Shown one piece after another: positions 7,852-17,417 of a stretch of DNA of 47,633 nucleotides. The translations under genes were made by a program, and so were the position numbers. Origin of the DNA: Lachnospiraceae bacterium. GTDB lineage: Bacteria > Bacillota > Clostridia > Lachnospirales > Lachnospiraceae. Under the pieces are notes generated by a model. It did no database searches, had not been told where the DNA came from, and saw only the letters and a list, made by a program, of their open reading frames with translations. The stretch is from the NCBI GenBank assembly GCA_022510605.1, contig JAFLTB010000010.1, positions 1 through 47,633 on the forward strand. The letters run 5' to 3'. Every line of letters begins with the position of its first letter. Positions within the stretch are counted from its first letter, which is position 1.

Positions 7852-10479
7852 TTACCACCCCTCGTTATAATCTGCCGCTGCAAGAATCGCATTGAAATAA
7901 TGTTCCTTCGCCTGCCAGTAATCGCTGAATAAAAGCGGAACGCCATTAGCGCGCCAGGAAGTCAAATCGCTTGGTCCCCACCAGGTTACCCCGGTAATAT
8001 TAGCGCCTCTGTCTTTTTCCTCTATCAGCATCTTCATCAGATCATACCATTTCTGAATCTGGTTCTGCTGGCTTTCCGCTGACTTTGAGTAATCCGTTAA
8101 ATCAAACTCCGTAATCTGAATTTCAAAACCAGCCTTCCTGAACTTCTCTATAGCGTCATTCCGGACGCCTTCTACGGAAGGATAGCCCATATCCAGATGG
8201 GTCTGCATTCCAATACCGCTGCAAATCTTTTCGCCCTCCGGATTTATCTCATCCCTTGTATTGAAATAATTAATCATTTTGACAATCTTGTCTGCTTCCA
8301 TATACGTATTAAATTCATTAAACAGCAGGCTCACTGAATCCGTCAGTTCATAGTCCTCCAAAATAGAGTGCGCCAGTGCAAAGGCTTCTTTAATATAAAC
8401 CGGCGTCAGTATACCGCTGTGCTTATTTTCCGTAAAGGTATAATCCGGATAATATACCTCATCCCAGTATGCTTTATACCCTTTATCATAATTGTGAAAA
8501 TATTCATTGGCAATGTCCCAGCTGTCTATCACCTCTCTGCCAATATATACACCCTCTTCATTCTGCAGATTATAAACATGCGTCATGACATTGCGGATTA
8601 AATATTCCAGACGGCCATTCATGACCTCCGGCGTCACATAAGCGCTGGTGCTGGACGTACTGTAATTTTCCTTAAAAAACCACTTTGGCGTCTGGGCATG
8701 CCAGATAAACACATGATACCGCATTTTCATGCTATTGTCATAGGCTTTCGTTATATAACTATCAATGGCATCCATATCAATCTTTGGATACTTCGTATCC
8801 AGATACGGATAGGTAAAATCTGCCGTGTCCACATACCCGGAAGGATTACTGTTCATAAGCGTCGGATTCCCACCCAGGATATAATCCGGTTTCATCTCAT
8901 TTCCCATGGTCAGGCTGTTGTACTGGCTCTTGGCAAAATTCATGACATTGGTACTGGTAATCTGCCATCTCTCAAGGGCCATACCTACCTTGCCAAATAT
9001 ATCCCCGTAGGTACTTTTCAGACTGCTGCCGTCCGTAACATTTGAGCCCCTTTTGGCATTCAGGGTCAGTGAAGTAATCTCAATGTAGCCAATATTGGCC
9101 GTCGAATTCTGCACAACCAGATACAACTCTCCCCCCGGATAATTTTCCAGGGAAAGACTGGCGGTAGAGGCCGTCCAGACACTGGTAAATCCTGTCCAGT
9201 CATCCCTTCCCGCAGACAGTTTGCAAACCGCCTGCCCCATATTGGAGGAAGTAATCAGCTGATTGGACGTGTCATATAATTTTACGGAAAGCGTAATCTT
9301 TTCATACCTGCTCATATCCAGACCGGCAATGGCTGGGTTCAAATCGTACACCGTTCCCGTCCAGGCCCGGTCATAAGCCGTATCGTTTTTCCATGTGCCT
9401 CCAGATAAATCAATGGTTTTATCTACAGCCCCGGAATCGGAGGCAGTACCCGTCACCTGCACTTTGACATAAGTGACAGCCTTTCGATATTTCTCAGTAT
9501 TCTCCGGCGTAAATGTCACACTGCAAAACTTACTTTCTCCCGGAATCACAGAAGCGTCCGTCCAGGCAAAGGTTCCAGGAACCGTATTGCCCTCCTCATC
9601 TACTGCTTTGCCGCCGGTGAGGGTTGAAGATGCCAGTGACTGGGAAGCAGTAATGGCCCGGGCTACCGGCCGGGTCAGCGTTATCTTTGCTTTGGATACA
9701 GACAGGGTAATCTCGATGTCTGACACCGCATCAAACCGGTCATCTTCCGGGGTAAACTGTACCTTCTGATGAAAAATTCCCGTCCTGTCCAACACGGTCT
9801 CCGGCGCAAGCCAGGAATAACTTCCTGCTACCGCATTTCCATTGCTGTCTACAATACTTCCGCCCTCAATGGCAACCTCTGACAGAGTATCCCCCACATG
9901 GGCTCCCTGGGCAAAAGGCTTGCGGACAGAGAGGCTGCTGCCATCCGGCTCCGGTGAGCTGGTCGGCGTAGGAGTAGGAGAATCCGGATTTTTCCCAGGC
10001 TCATCCCCGGAAGGTGGTGTCTGAGATGGCGATTCATCTCCATTGGCCGTCGGCACAGGTGTGGTCGGGACGCTGTAGGCTCCACCGCAAGGCGGCATCG
10101 GTTCATACACCGTCACACGAATCACCGTTTTTTTCTTTTTATTTTTTTTGGAAATCACAGATATTTTCGTGGTTCCCTCTTTTTTTGCCTTGATTTTTCC
10201 CTTTTTGGAAACGGTTGCCACTTTCTTTTCAGAAGAAACAAACCGAATCTTTTTGTATTTAGACTTGTTCGGCTTTGCCTTTACCTTCACCTTTAGTTTG
10301 TAGGTATCGCCCTTTATTAATCTCAGCTCTTTGTTTTTAACATTGGTTACCTTAATGGCTTTGATTTTTACTTTTTTCGCTGCTTTGGCTTCACCCGCTC
10401 CATTTCCTGTCAGAGCCAGTGAAAAAGCCAGCGCTATGGCTAAAAACCCTGCCGTTACGCGTTTTCCCCTGCTTCCCAT
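7852..10479 (-). CDS. Secreted multidomain GH10 endo-1,4-beta-xylanase
   Basis: This is a secreted xylanase that cuts the beta-1,4 backbone of xylan. The ATG at 10479 is preferred over an in-frame GTG nine bases earlier, because GGAGGTG overlaps that GTG; this gives 875 residues. The order is: signal peptide (1-34), lysine-rich Big2-like domain (about 35-130), Pro/Thr/Ser linker (about 135-185), two similar Ig-like repeats (about 190-345), a beta-rich carbohydrate-binding-like region (about 350-480), and GH10 catalytic domain (about 490-870). E659 in DIANEY is the likely acid/base and E791 in ITEFD the nucleophile. The second catalytic context (DIANEY rather than the usual DVVNE) is slightly divergent. 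It starts 17 bases after the Na/Pi gene and may share its transcript. Confidence 0.9.
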   Translation of the reverse strand: MGSRGKRVTAGFLAIALAFSLALTGNGAGEAKAAKKVKIKAIKVTNVKNKELRLIKGDTYKLKVKVKAKPNKSKYKKIRFVSSEKKVATVSKKGKIKAKKEGTTKISVISKKNKKKKTVIRVTVYEPMPPCGGAYSVPTTPVPTANGDESPSQTPPSGDEPGKNPDSPTPTPTSSPEPDGSSLSVRKPFAQGAHVGDTLSEVAIEGGSIVDSNGNAVAGSYSWLAPETVLDRTGIFHQKVQFTPEDDRFDAVSDIEITLSVSKAKITLTRPVARAITASQSLASSTLTGGKAVDEEGNTVPGTFAWTDASVIPGESKFCSVTFTPENTEKYRKAVTYVKVQVTGTASDSGAVDKTIDLSGGTWKNDTAYDRAWTGTVYDLNPAIAGLDMSRYEKITLSVKLYDTSNQLITSSNMGQAVCKLSAGRDDWTGFTSVWTASTASLSLENYPGGELYLVVQNSTANIGYIEITSLTLNAKRGSNVTDGSSLKSTYGDIFGKVGMALERWQITSTNVMNFAKSQYNSLTMGNEMKPDYILGGNPTLMNSNPSGYVDTADFTYPYLDTKYPKIDMDAIDSYITKAYDNSMKMRYHVFIWHAQTPKWFFKENYSTSSTSAYVTPEVMNGRLEYLIRNVMTHVYNLQNEEGVYIGREVIDSWDIANEYFHNYDKGYKAYWDEVYYPDYTFTENKHSGILTPVYIKEAFALAHSILEDYELTDSVSLLFNEFNTYMEADKIVKMINYFNTRDEINPEGEKICSGIGMQTHLDMGYPSVEGVRNDAIEKFRKAGFEIQITEFDLTDYSKSAESQQNQIQKWYDLMKMLIEEKDRGANITGVTWWGPSDLTSWRANGVPLLFSDYWQAKEHYFNAILAAADYNEGW

Positions 10480-10496
10480 AATTCGCACCTCCGTTT

Positions 10497-12122
10497 TTAT
10501 CCTCTATCACTCATAGATCTTCTTGCTGCCTGGGCAATGTTCAGTGCGTGGTCTGCCACACGCTCCAAATCCACCAGAATTTCGCTGAAATACAATCCCT
10601 GGGTGGCTTCGCACTTCATCTTGCCGAGACGTTTAATGTTGCCGTTACGCATTTTATCCACCATATTATCGATGTCATCCTCCATCCGGTGAATGACACG
10701 GTACAACTCCTCACTTGGCTGTGCAAAATTTTCACAGGCCAAATCAAAGATTTTATATACCGCCTGGGTCAGTTCTTTCAAATCCTTCAAAGCCTTATTG
10801 GAAAACTTCTGCTTCTGCTCCCGCATCTGCCTGGCATAGCCCAGCACATTTTCCGCATGGTCGCCAATCCGCTCAAAATCTGTCACGATATGATACAGAT
10901 GGCCCACATGGATGGCCTCGTTCTTGGATATTCCCAATTCACCGGTACGAATCAGAGCCGCTGTAATCTCTTTATTAAGAAAATCCACTGCTGCCTCATT
11001 TTCACTAAATGCTTCATCCGAAATAGCCTTTTCATTAAAGTAGGCTTTCGTAGAAGCTTCCAGGTTCTCCCGCACCAGACCATGCATCCGTCCCACCTCT
11101 TTATCAATCTGGCCGATTAACACCGTGCCGGACTGATAGCCGGATTCGTCAATATAATGCAGGGCTGCCACGTCTTTTTCATCTTTGCCCCGGATGATGG
11201 CCTTCGACATGCGAACCAGATATTTGGCACAGGGCAGAAGAATAAGAACCGTCACACAGTTAAATATCGTATTGGCATTGGCAATCTGTCTGCTTGGATT
11301 ATCCGGCGACGTACCGGCAATCCAGTCCAGCACCACCGGAAAGAGCTGTGACACAACTAAAAACAGTATCATGCCGATGCTCTCAAACAATATGACAATC
11401 AGCGCCACCCTCTTGGCGTCCTTTCTGGCATTAATGGAGGCAAGGGCCGGTGCTACACTGGCACCAATATTCATACCAAGCATAATGTAAAAGGCCTGAT
11501 TGAAACCGATTACTCCGCTGACTGCCATCATCTGCAGAACACCCACCGAGGCAGAGGCACTCTGGATAATGACAGTAAAAATAATACCTACCAGAACTCC
11601 CAGCAAAGGATTGGAAAATTCACTCAAAATCCCCTGGAACCACTCCTCATTTGCCAATGGCTTCATAGCCGTACTCATCGTACCCAGACCAATGAACAAT
11701 ACACCAAGGCTGGCAACAATTTGTCCTGCGTTTTTCATTTTCGGCTTCTTGGCAAACATGGTGATTGCTACGCCTACGAAAGCAATCACCGGCGCAATCT
11801 CCGAAATATTAAAGGCGATGAGCTGTCCGGTAATAGTAGTACCGATTTTGGCTCCCATCAGAATACCTACGGAGCGCTCCAGCTGCATCATGCCGGCGTT
11901 GACAAATCCCACCACCATAACGCACATGGCATTGGAACTCTGAATCAGGGCTGTCAGCCCCGCCCCTACAAACATAGCCGTAAAACGGTTTTGTGTCAGC
12001 TTCTCCAGAATTTTCTTCAAATATGAACCAGCCACCAGTTTCAGACCGTCGCTCATCAGATTCATGCCAAAAATAAACAGTGCCAGACCGCCCGCCAGGC
12101 TAATCAGATTCCATATTGTCAT
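10497..12122 (-). CDS. Na/Pi cotransporter family protein with C-terminal PhoU-like domain
   Basis: This is a predicted sodium-phosphate symporter-like protein (NptA/YjbB type). The start at 12122 (MTIWNLISLAGGLALFIFGM) is supported by GAGAGGAAG upstream, giving 541 residues; the in-frame extension to 12230 has no site and crosses the likely promoter. The N-terminal two-thirds contain the duplicated membrane repeats with QSSNAM and QSASASVG, the paired QSS-type motifs of the family. The C-terminal third (about residue 340 on) is helical and PhoU-like, with ERIGDHAENV and LERVADHALNIAQ. Members can act as low-affinity phosphate carriers or phosphate sensors. The neighbours give no further clue. 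Confidence 0.9.
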   Translation of the reverse strand: MTIWNLISLAGGLALFIFGMNLMSDGLKLVAGSYLKKILEKLTQNRFTAMFVGAGLTALIQSSNAMCVMVVGFVNAGMMQLERSVGILMGAKIGTTITGQLIAFNISEIAPVIAFVGVAITMFAKKPKMKNAGQIVASLGVLFIGLGTMSTAMKPLANEEWFQGILSEFSNPLLGVLVGIIFTVIIQSASASVGVLQMMAVSGVIGFNQAFYIMLGMNIGASVAPALASINARKDAKRVALIVILFESIGMILFLVVSQLFPVVLDWIAGTSPDNPSRQIANANTIFNCVTVLILLPCAKYLVRMSKAIIRGKDEKDVAALHYIDESGYQSGTVLIGQIDKEVGRMHGLVRENLEASTKAYFNEKAISDEAFSENEAAVDFLNKEITAALIRTGELGISKNEAIHVGHLYHIVTDFERIGDHAENVLGYARQMREQKQKFSNKALKDLKELTQAVYKIFDLACENFAQPSEELYRVIHRMEDDIDNMVDKMRNGNIKRLGKMKCEATQGLYFSEILVDLERVADHALNIAQAARRSMSDRG

Positions 12123-12184
12123 TGTCGCTTCCTCTCTCAAGTATATATCAACGTAGTTTTTATGAAAACATTTCCCTACTGTAG

Positions 12185-12213
12185 AATATAACATTATTGA
12201 TGAATTTATACAA
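12185..12213 (-). promoter_or_regulatory. Candidate sigma-A promoter of the Na/Pi gene
   Basis: The minus strand shows TTGTAT (12213-12208), a 17-base spacer and TATATT (12190-12185), about 63 bases upstream of the chosen start. Confidence 0.5.
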
Positions 12214-12244
12214 GGGGAAAAATACGGCATTTTTATCCCAATTT

Positions 12245-13945
12245 TTATCCCAGTTCCCGCCAGCGGTTCACGCAGGCAAATATTTCCTGGGGCCTGGGCA
12301 TCGCCAGGTTTCCCGGCAGACTGCTTCCACCGAAGATACCCTCCCAGCCCTTCTTCTGCAGAATCTGTACCGTGGCCTCTACTGCCTGCTGTAATGTCCT
12401 TTTTCCATCAAAGACCTGCATCCGCATATATTTCATCAGCTGGGCCAGGGCCGTCAGCTGCTCGCTGTCCGCCAGCTGCTCCACATACCGCAAATCAATA
12501 TTGTCCCGGTTCACGCTAATCCCGTCCATGCCAAAGGTTTTTAATTTTACCCGGCCATCGGCGCCAAATTTCCGGTCGCTCCGGAATGCTCTCTGAAAAT
12601 CCGGTTCCGGCACCGGCTCTGTGCTCTGCAGGGGCAGAGGAAATGCCTCCGCTTCTTTTTTGGCCAGGGCTGTAATCTCCACAGGCTCATACTGGTTCAT
12701 CTGCACAATACTGTCTGCCACATGAAAATAACTGCCGGAGCTTCCCGCCACCAGCACGGTGGAAATACCATACTGTTCATATAATTCCTTCACCCGCAGG
12801 GTAAAGGGGGTAATCGGCTCTACCTCCTGATGCACCACCCGCTGCATCAGTTCGTCCCGAATCATAAAGTTGGTGGCACTGGTGTCCTCATCAATGAGAA
12901 ACACCCGGCTCCCGGCCTCCATGGCCTCCACCACATTAGCGGCCTGGGAAGTGGAGCCGCTGGCGTCCTCGGTAACAAATTTTTTCGTATCTTTTCCATT
13001 GGGCAGATTGTTGATGAACAGGGAAATGTCCACCTGTTTCACACTGCGCCCATCCTCGGCCCTAAGCTTCATGGCCGTCTCATCCGTCACCACAAATTCT
13101 CTGCCATCCCCGGCAATGTGGTTGTAAACGCCCAGCTCCAGCGCCTTTAACAGCGTGGACTTGCCGTGGTAGCCGCCTCCCACAATCATGGTAATGCCCT
13201 TGCGGATTGCCATGCCCTGAATCCTGCCATGGTGCGGAAGCTCCAGGGTTATCTCCATTTCTTCCGGGGAGCGAAAGGGCACAGCCCCTTTCATCGGCCG
13301 CGAACTGACCCCGGATTCTCTGGGGAGAATGGAGCCATTTGCCACAAAGGCCACCAGCTCCTGCTGCCGCAACTGCTCCCTGAGCCATGTCTGGTCCTCT
13401 GCCAGCTCTACGGTCCGGCGCACCTTTTCTTCATCCAGGGCCCGGTAAAACAGTGACTTTTTTACGCACACCGGCAGGAAGTCAAAAAGTATTTTTTCCA
13501 GCTCCCGGCTGTTGACAGTGCGCCCATTGGCCGGAAAGCCAATCTCCAGACGCAAAATTATATCTCCGCTGTCCCGGTTTATCTGGCAGGCCGTCCGCTC
13601 TAACACTTCCTGTCCCGGACGGCTTACTGACATCAGCCCCGATTTGCCGGAGCCCTTTGCCTGAAAGGAGAAGTCCTTCAGTCTCCTGCCAAATTCCCGC
13701 AGAAGATAATCCTCTAATGCAATCTTTTTCTCCCGGGTGTCAAAGAGCGCTCCATCAAACCCTGCCTGGGCGCCGGCCACCTGCACGCTGACCCGGGAGG
13801 GGGCGGCAAAGGGGTCTCCCTGCACATGGTCAATCCCCAGCAGAAAGCCCTCAAACCGGTATACTCCCTTTAGCTGCTTATAGGCAGGATAACTTTTCCT
13901 GTCAATCTGCCTTAATGTATTTCTTAATTCCTGACTGCTTTTCAT
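12245..13945 (-). CDS. Predicted ATPase of the ABC class (COG3044-type), cytoplasmic
   Basis: This 566-residue soluble protein belongs by recall to a family of stand-alone ABC-class ATPases of unknown role. GGGYHGKSTLLKALE is an unusual Walker A in which His replaces the usual second Gly/Ser. SGSTSQAANVVEAMEAG resembles a signature-motif region. RVFLIDEDTSATNFM is the Walker B, with the acidic DED pair. No membrane segments are present and no permease adjoins, so transport is unlikely. It begins 13 bases after the protease gene and probably shares its transcript. The physiological function is not known. Confidence 0.85.
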   Translation of the reverse strand: MKSSQELRNTLRQIDRKSYPAYKQLKGVYRFEGFLLGIDHVQGDPFAAPSRVSVQVAGAQAGFDGALFDTREKKIALEDYLLREFGRRLKDFSFQAKGSGKSGLMSVSRPGQEVLERTACQINRDSGDIILRLEIGFPANGRTVNSRELEKILFDFLPVCVKKSLFYRALDEEKVRRTVELAEDQTWLREQLRQQELVAFVANGSILPRESGVSSRPMKGAVPFRSPEEMEITLELPHHGRIQGMAIRKGITMIVGGGYHGKSTLLKALELGVYNHIAGDGREFVVTDETAMKLRAEDGRSVKQVDISLFINNLPNGKDTKKFVTEDASGSTSQAANVVEAMEAGSRVFLIDEDTSATNFMIRDELMQRVVHQEVEPITPFTLRVKELYEQYGISTVLVAGSSGSYFHVADSIVQMNQYEPVEITALAKKEAEAFPLPLQSTEPVPEPDFQRAFRSDRKFGADGRVKLKTFGMDGISVNRDNIDLRYVEQLADSEQLTALAQLMKYMRMQVFDGKRTLQQAVEATVQILQKKGWEGIFGGSSLPGNLAMPRPQEIFACVNRWRELG

Positions 13946-13958
13946 TTCCGTTCCTCTA

Positions 13959-16757
13959 CTATCGAATCTTTATTTTGATTTTTGCTGTCCCGCCGGAGCT
14001 GCCCTTGACTTTTGCCTGAACCTGAAGCACTTTGCCCTTTGCCTTCTTTTTGGTTTTTAATACACCTTTTTGGGAAAGGGACGCCCATTTCTTATATTTC
14101 TTTTTGGTAAACTTCCAGGACAGAGTATATTTTTCCCCTTTGCTTCCTTTAGTAACTTTCAGATATTTTTTCAGTTTCAGCTTTTTCCCGGCCTTTACTT
14201 TCTTGGTCTTTGGTGAAAATTTAATCGTAACAGTATTTTTTTGCTCTTTGTCCCCGGAATCTCCCGGCTTCGCTGTCGGAGCCGGTGTCGTATTGGCAGG
14301 CGGTGTTGCCGTCACATTGGAAGGCGGCATCGGCGTTGCCCCCGTTTCGGGTGATGTCGGCGGTGTTGGTGTCACCGTTCCGTATTTCGGCACAATACTG
14401 GTAATCCGGAAACCATAATACTCTATTCCGCTATCGGCTTCCAGCACAAGTTTAATCCGTCTGTAGGGAATGGTTATGGTTTCACCTGCCAGCTCCCAGC
14501 CGGTATAAGCTTTTATCAGCTTATCTCTATCATTATACAGACACAGAAAATCATATCCGTCCTCCAACGCTGTATCTTCGGAGAAGGTAACCTGATAACT
14601 GACTGCGTTTTCCCTGGCATACTCAAAGGTCTGCGTCACACCACCCAAATATGGATGCTGACTCTGCATTTCTTCCAGTGTCACATCCTGTGGTTGTTTT
14701 GCCGCCACTGTCACCAGACACCTTGCGGTACAGCTGCCAGCTGTGGCTTCTACCACCACACCGTCTTTGCCCGTCTCCTGTAGCCCCACAATCGTTCCAT
14801 CGTCATATACCCACACCTTGGAAGGGTCATCTGATTCCCATTTCAAAACATCCGTTGTATCCGCAGGCGATACCTCTGCGTCCAGTTTCTGTGATTGATT
14901 GCGATAGAGGGTAATGCTCCGTGGCAGGGAAATACTTTCTGCCGGTATGGTCTCCACTGTTACAGATACTTTCATTTCATGTCCATTGATGCGGCCGGTA
15001 ACCGTGGTTTCGCCCCCGCTTATACCATACACCACACCATTAGAAACTCTGGCAATGCTTTCATCTTCCGATTCCCACGTCACAACCTCATTGGTTACAT
15101 TTTCCGGCGACAGGGTATAAGAAATGGCCTTTTTCTCATTTTTCCTTACCACCATCTTCTCCTGTCCGGCAGTAATGCCATCGCAGAGCACGCTGTCATC
15201 CACACTGGTAAAGGCCTTAATTCGCCAATTCCCCTGGAAGATTTCCGGGTCGTTGGCACAATCATCCCATTGGCCTCCTACCTGCACAAAACTTTCCTTT
15301 TCTTTCAGGGAAACTTCTTCGATTACACCAGCCCAGCCGGCAGCAGTCTCTTCTGCCATGGCGCTGCACTCACCATCCTCACCCGTCAATCTTACCACAA
15401 CGGAGAATTTTTCTCCCTTTTCCAATGCAATATCTTTTTTACCCTGTTCAGTAAAGTCAATGGTATGGTATCCCCGCTCCTCCAATGTACCGGTCAGAGT
15501 AGTCAGCAGTTCACCGCTCTCCGGCTCTGTATCGCTCTCCACCTGGTAAATCTTTATTTCATAATCTACATTTCTTTCATTCGTCTGAACAGAAACGGCC
15601 TCAAGACTCTCCTTATACTGTGCCGTAAAAATATTGGCTATACGATCTATCTCTCTGGCCGCCCCTGATAAATACGAGGAATTGGAACCGCCATCATACT
15701 GATAATTATTATCATAGTTATCTGCCGGCGCCATATCAAAAAATACTACCTCATTGGTTTCCTGTGTCAATACCGCATCTTCGTAGGAAATCCACAGATA
15801 GCCCCCATCATGGAAATCCGTCCCCCAACTGTTGCGAATCAGCCAGGCTCCCGGCTTTTTCGGCCGGCACCTCGAATTAAAGTTTTTCACCGGATAATCA
15901 TCATCCCAACCCACTAACAACACATCATGATTTTCCACCAAATCCTCATCATCCACATAATACGCCGTATACTCTTCATTGGCATATCTTTCCATTTCCT
16001 CCCCTGTATCCGGCGCATGATAGCTAATCACAGCACAGCCCTTTTCCATCAGCAGTTTCTTTACCCGGTTTGATGCGGCAAGATAAACAAATTCTGCATT
16101 TTCCAAATGATAATTATCCTGCTGATACGTCATACTGTCCGGAATCCGGACACCTTCCAGCCTCTCATCCACATCCGCATTGTAAATGAGTTCATGGGGC
16201 GCTTTCTCCTCATCCACAGCCCCCCGCCAGGCTGCCAGATTATTGCAGGCTACGTTGGCGTTGCCACCTATCACATATGAATTTACCCCCTCTTCTAACT
16301 GACTTTCATCTCCCTCCGTCAGATTTAACGGGTCCAGCCAATGATTATATGCGGTGTAGGCAAGGTGGCGTTCTGCCAAATCCGGTTCAGCCACTCCTTC
16401 CTTCATCAGACCGGATTCCCCGGAGCCAAGTGCCGCAAAAGCCCAGCAATTGCCAGTATATCCCTGATCTTTCACCGAAGGAACCACTCCCTCTGTCCGG
16501 GCATCATAAGAAGATGGCAGCGAAGCTTCTGCCTTCTTCCTACCCTTAGTTCCTGACGGTATCTGGTCATCGATTAAGTCTTTTTTATTAAATACCTCTT
16601 TCTTTTCCGGGATATGACCCAGGCCTTTATCCATGCCCGCCCATTCAACCAGAGCATTGCCTGCTTCTTTCTCCTGCTTTTTTTCTGCCGCAGCCGGCAC
16701 CGCTGTCACACACAGGGTCACTGCCATGACTGTGGCTGTAAATCTCCATAGTTTCAT
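13959..16757 (-). CDS. Secreted papain-like (C1A) cysteine protease with Big2, CUB-like and lysine-rich domains
   Basis: This is a large secreted thiol protease of 932 residues. A signal peptide covers residues 1-24. The C1A catalytic domain spans about 80-330: oxyanion Q98, nucleophile C104 in GNCWAF, H277 in NHDVLLVGW and N309 in RNSWG are all present, so it should be active. A beta-rich lectin-like region follows (about 345-520), then two Big2 repeats (about 527-690) and a CUB-like region (about 695-790). A Pro/Thr linker leads to a strongly lysine-rich beta domain at the C-terminus (about 845-932). The start is an ATG after GAAAGGAG. The target protein is unknown. The ABC-class ATPase gene lies 13 bases downstream. 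Confidence 0.9.
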   Translation of the reverse strand: MKLWRFTATVMAVTLCVTAVPAAAEKKQEKEAGNALVEWAGMDKGLGHIPEKKEVFNKKDLIDDQIPSGTKGRKKAEASLPSSYDARTEGVVPSVKDQGYTGNCWAFAALGSGESGLMKEGVAEPDLAERHLAYTAYNHWLDPLNLTEGDESQLEEGVNSYVIGGNANVACNNLAAWRGAVDEEKAPHELIYNADVDERLEGVRIPDSMTYQQDNYHLENAEFVYLAASNRVKKLLMEKGCAVISYHAPDTGEEMERYANEEYTAYYVDDEDLVENHDVLLVGWDDDYPVKNFNSRCRPKKPGAWLIRNSWGTDFHDGGYLWISYEDAVLTQETNEVVFFDMAPADNYDNNYQYDGGSNSSYLSGAAREIDRIANIFTAQYKESLEAVSVQTNERNVDYEIKIYQVESDTEPESGELLTTLTGTLEERGYHTIDFTEQGKKDIALEKGEKFSVVVRLTGEDGECSAMAEETAAGWAGVIEEVSLKEKESFVQVGGQWDDCANDPEIFQGNWRIKAFTSVDDSVLCDGITAGQEKMVVRKNEKKAISYTLSPENVTNEVVTWESEDESIARVSNGVVYGISGGETTVTGRINGHEMKVSVTVETIPAESISLPRSITLYRNQSQKLDAEVSPADTTDVLKWESDDPSKVWVYDDGTIVGLQETGKDGVVVEATAGSCTARCLVTVAAKQPQDVTLEEMQSQHPYLGGVTQTFEYARENAVSYQVTFSEDTALEDGYDFLCLYNDRDKLIKAYTGWELAGETITIPYRRIKLVLEADSGIEYYGFRITSIVPKYGTVTPTPPTSPETGATPMPPSNVTATPPANTTPAPTAKPGDSGDKEQKNTVTIKFSPKTKKVKAGKKLKLKKYLKVTKGSKGEKYTLSWKFTKKKYKKWASLSQKGVLKTKKKAKGKVLQVQAKVKGSSGGTAKIKIKIR

Positions 16758-16833
16758 TTTTTACTCCTTTCCAAAGCGTCTCCACGGGAGAAAACGCATT
16801 ACAAATATTAAATTTGTTTTTTACTGCTTTTTA

Positions 16834-16863
16834 CTTATAAGAGTTTGTGTCACTATAAAGCAA
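16834..16863 (-). promoter_or_regulatory. Candidate promoter of the secreted protease gene
   Basis: The minus strand shows TTGCTT (16863-16858), 18 bases and TATAAG (16839-16834), about 77 bases upstream of the protease ATG. Confidence 0.4.
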
Positions 16864-17038
16864 CCGTCCTCCATTTTTAATTATGATATTCACCTAAAAT
16901 ACTAACAAAATGCAAATGAAAAGTAAAGGGGGACTTTCCTGGAGTTTGGTTTTGTAAAAAACTGTATTTTTCCCAGCAGGACGGCGCTGGTTTGAATCCT
17001 GTTTTGTTTTGTGACAGCGTGTCTATGGCTTTGGCCGT

Positions 17039-17067
17039 TTGACAGCCTCTGGGAGGTGTGCTAAGGT
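17039..17067 (+). promoter_or_regulatory. Candidate promoter of the Nif11-like gene
   Basis: A perfect TTGACA (17039-17044) is followed after 17 bases by TAAGGT (17062-17067), a weak -10, about 56 bases before the start codon. Confidence 0.4.
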
Positions 17068-17122
17068 ATGGGTATGAAGGGAAAGATGTTGAAAAATTGG
17101 AGGCTTCGGAACGGAGGAAGAT

Positions 17123-17398
17123 ATGGAGGAACGGCTGGCGGAAATTTTGGAAATGGCAAAAGCAGACCCGGCTCTGCGCCAGGCTTTGCTGGATACGAAA
17201 AAGGAAAAGTATCCCGTCCACGCTTTTTGCGATAAAATAAAGGAACTTGGCTATGATATCTCCGTGGGAGAGCTTATAGAAATGGGCGAAGAGTTTGAAG
17301 CCGCCATGATTCGTAGTGTCAATGGCGGTGGGGTGAATTCGCCCTATGGAGCGTGGGATGATATGTATGATGTGTTTTTTACGGCGCTGGAGTGGTGA
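17123..17398 (+). CDS. Nif11-like leader peptide family protein (orphan)
   Basis: The 91-residue protein starts at an ATG seven bases after GGAGG. Residues 1-58 are acidic-helical and follow the Nif11 leader pattern (AEILEMAKADPALRQALLD, then GYDISVGELIEMG). A glycine break, NGGG (67-70), separates a short aromatic and acidic tail (VNSPYGAWDDMYDVFFTALEW minus its last residues). This leader, GG, core layout is that of ribosomally made peptide precursors. However, the tail has no Cys and only one Ser and one Thr, and no maturation or export enzyme is encoded nearby. It may be a precursor processed by enzymes elsewhere, or a protein that only shares the Nif11 fold. Confidence 0.6.
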   Translation: MEERLAEILEMAKADPALRQALLDTKKEKYPVHAFCDKIKELGYDISVGELIEMGEEFEAAMIRSVNGGGVNSPYGAWDDMYDVFFTALEW

Positions 17399-17417
17399 AG
17401 GGGGGTACCGCTTGCTC

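Noticed and set aside
12123..12230. N-terminal extension of the Na/Pi protein
   Set aside because: The extra 36 codons include the promoter and lack a ribosome site; the internal ATG at 12122 has one and starts the first membrane helix.
14895..15668. 257-codon plus-strand frame opposite the protease
   Set aside because: Antisense of a domain-rich secreted protein, with no start signal.
17058..17240. 60-codon plus frame overlapping the Nif11-like gene
   Set aside because: Different frame from the supported ORF, Arg/Lys/Trp-rich shadow composition and no ribosome site of its own.
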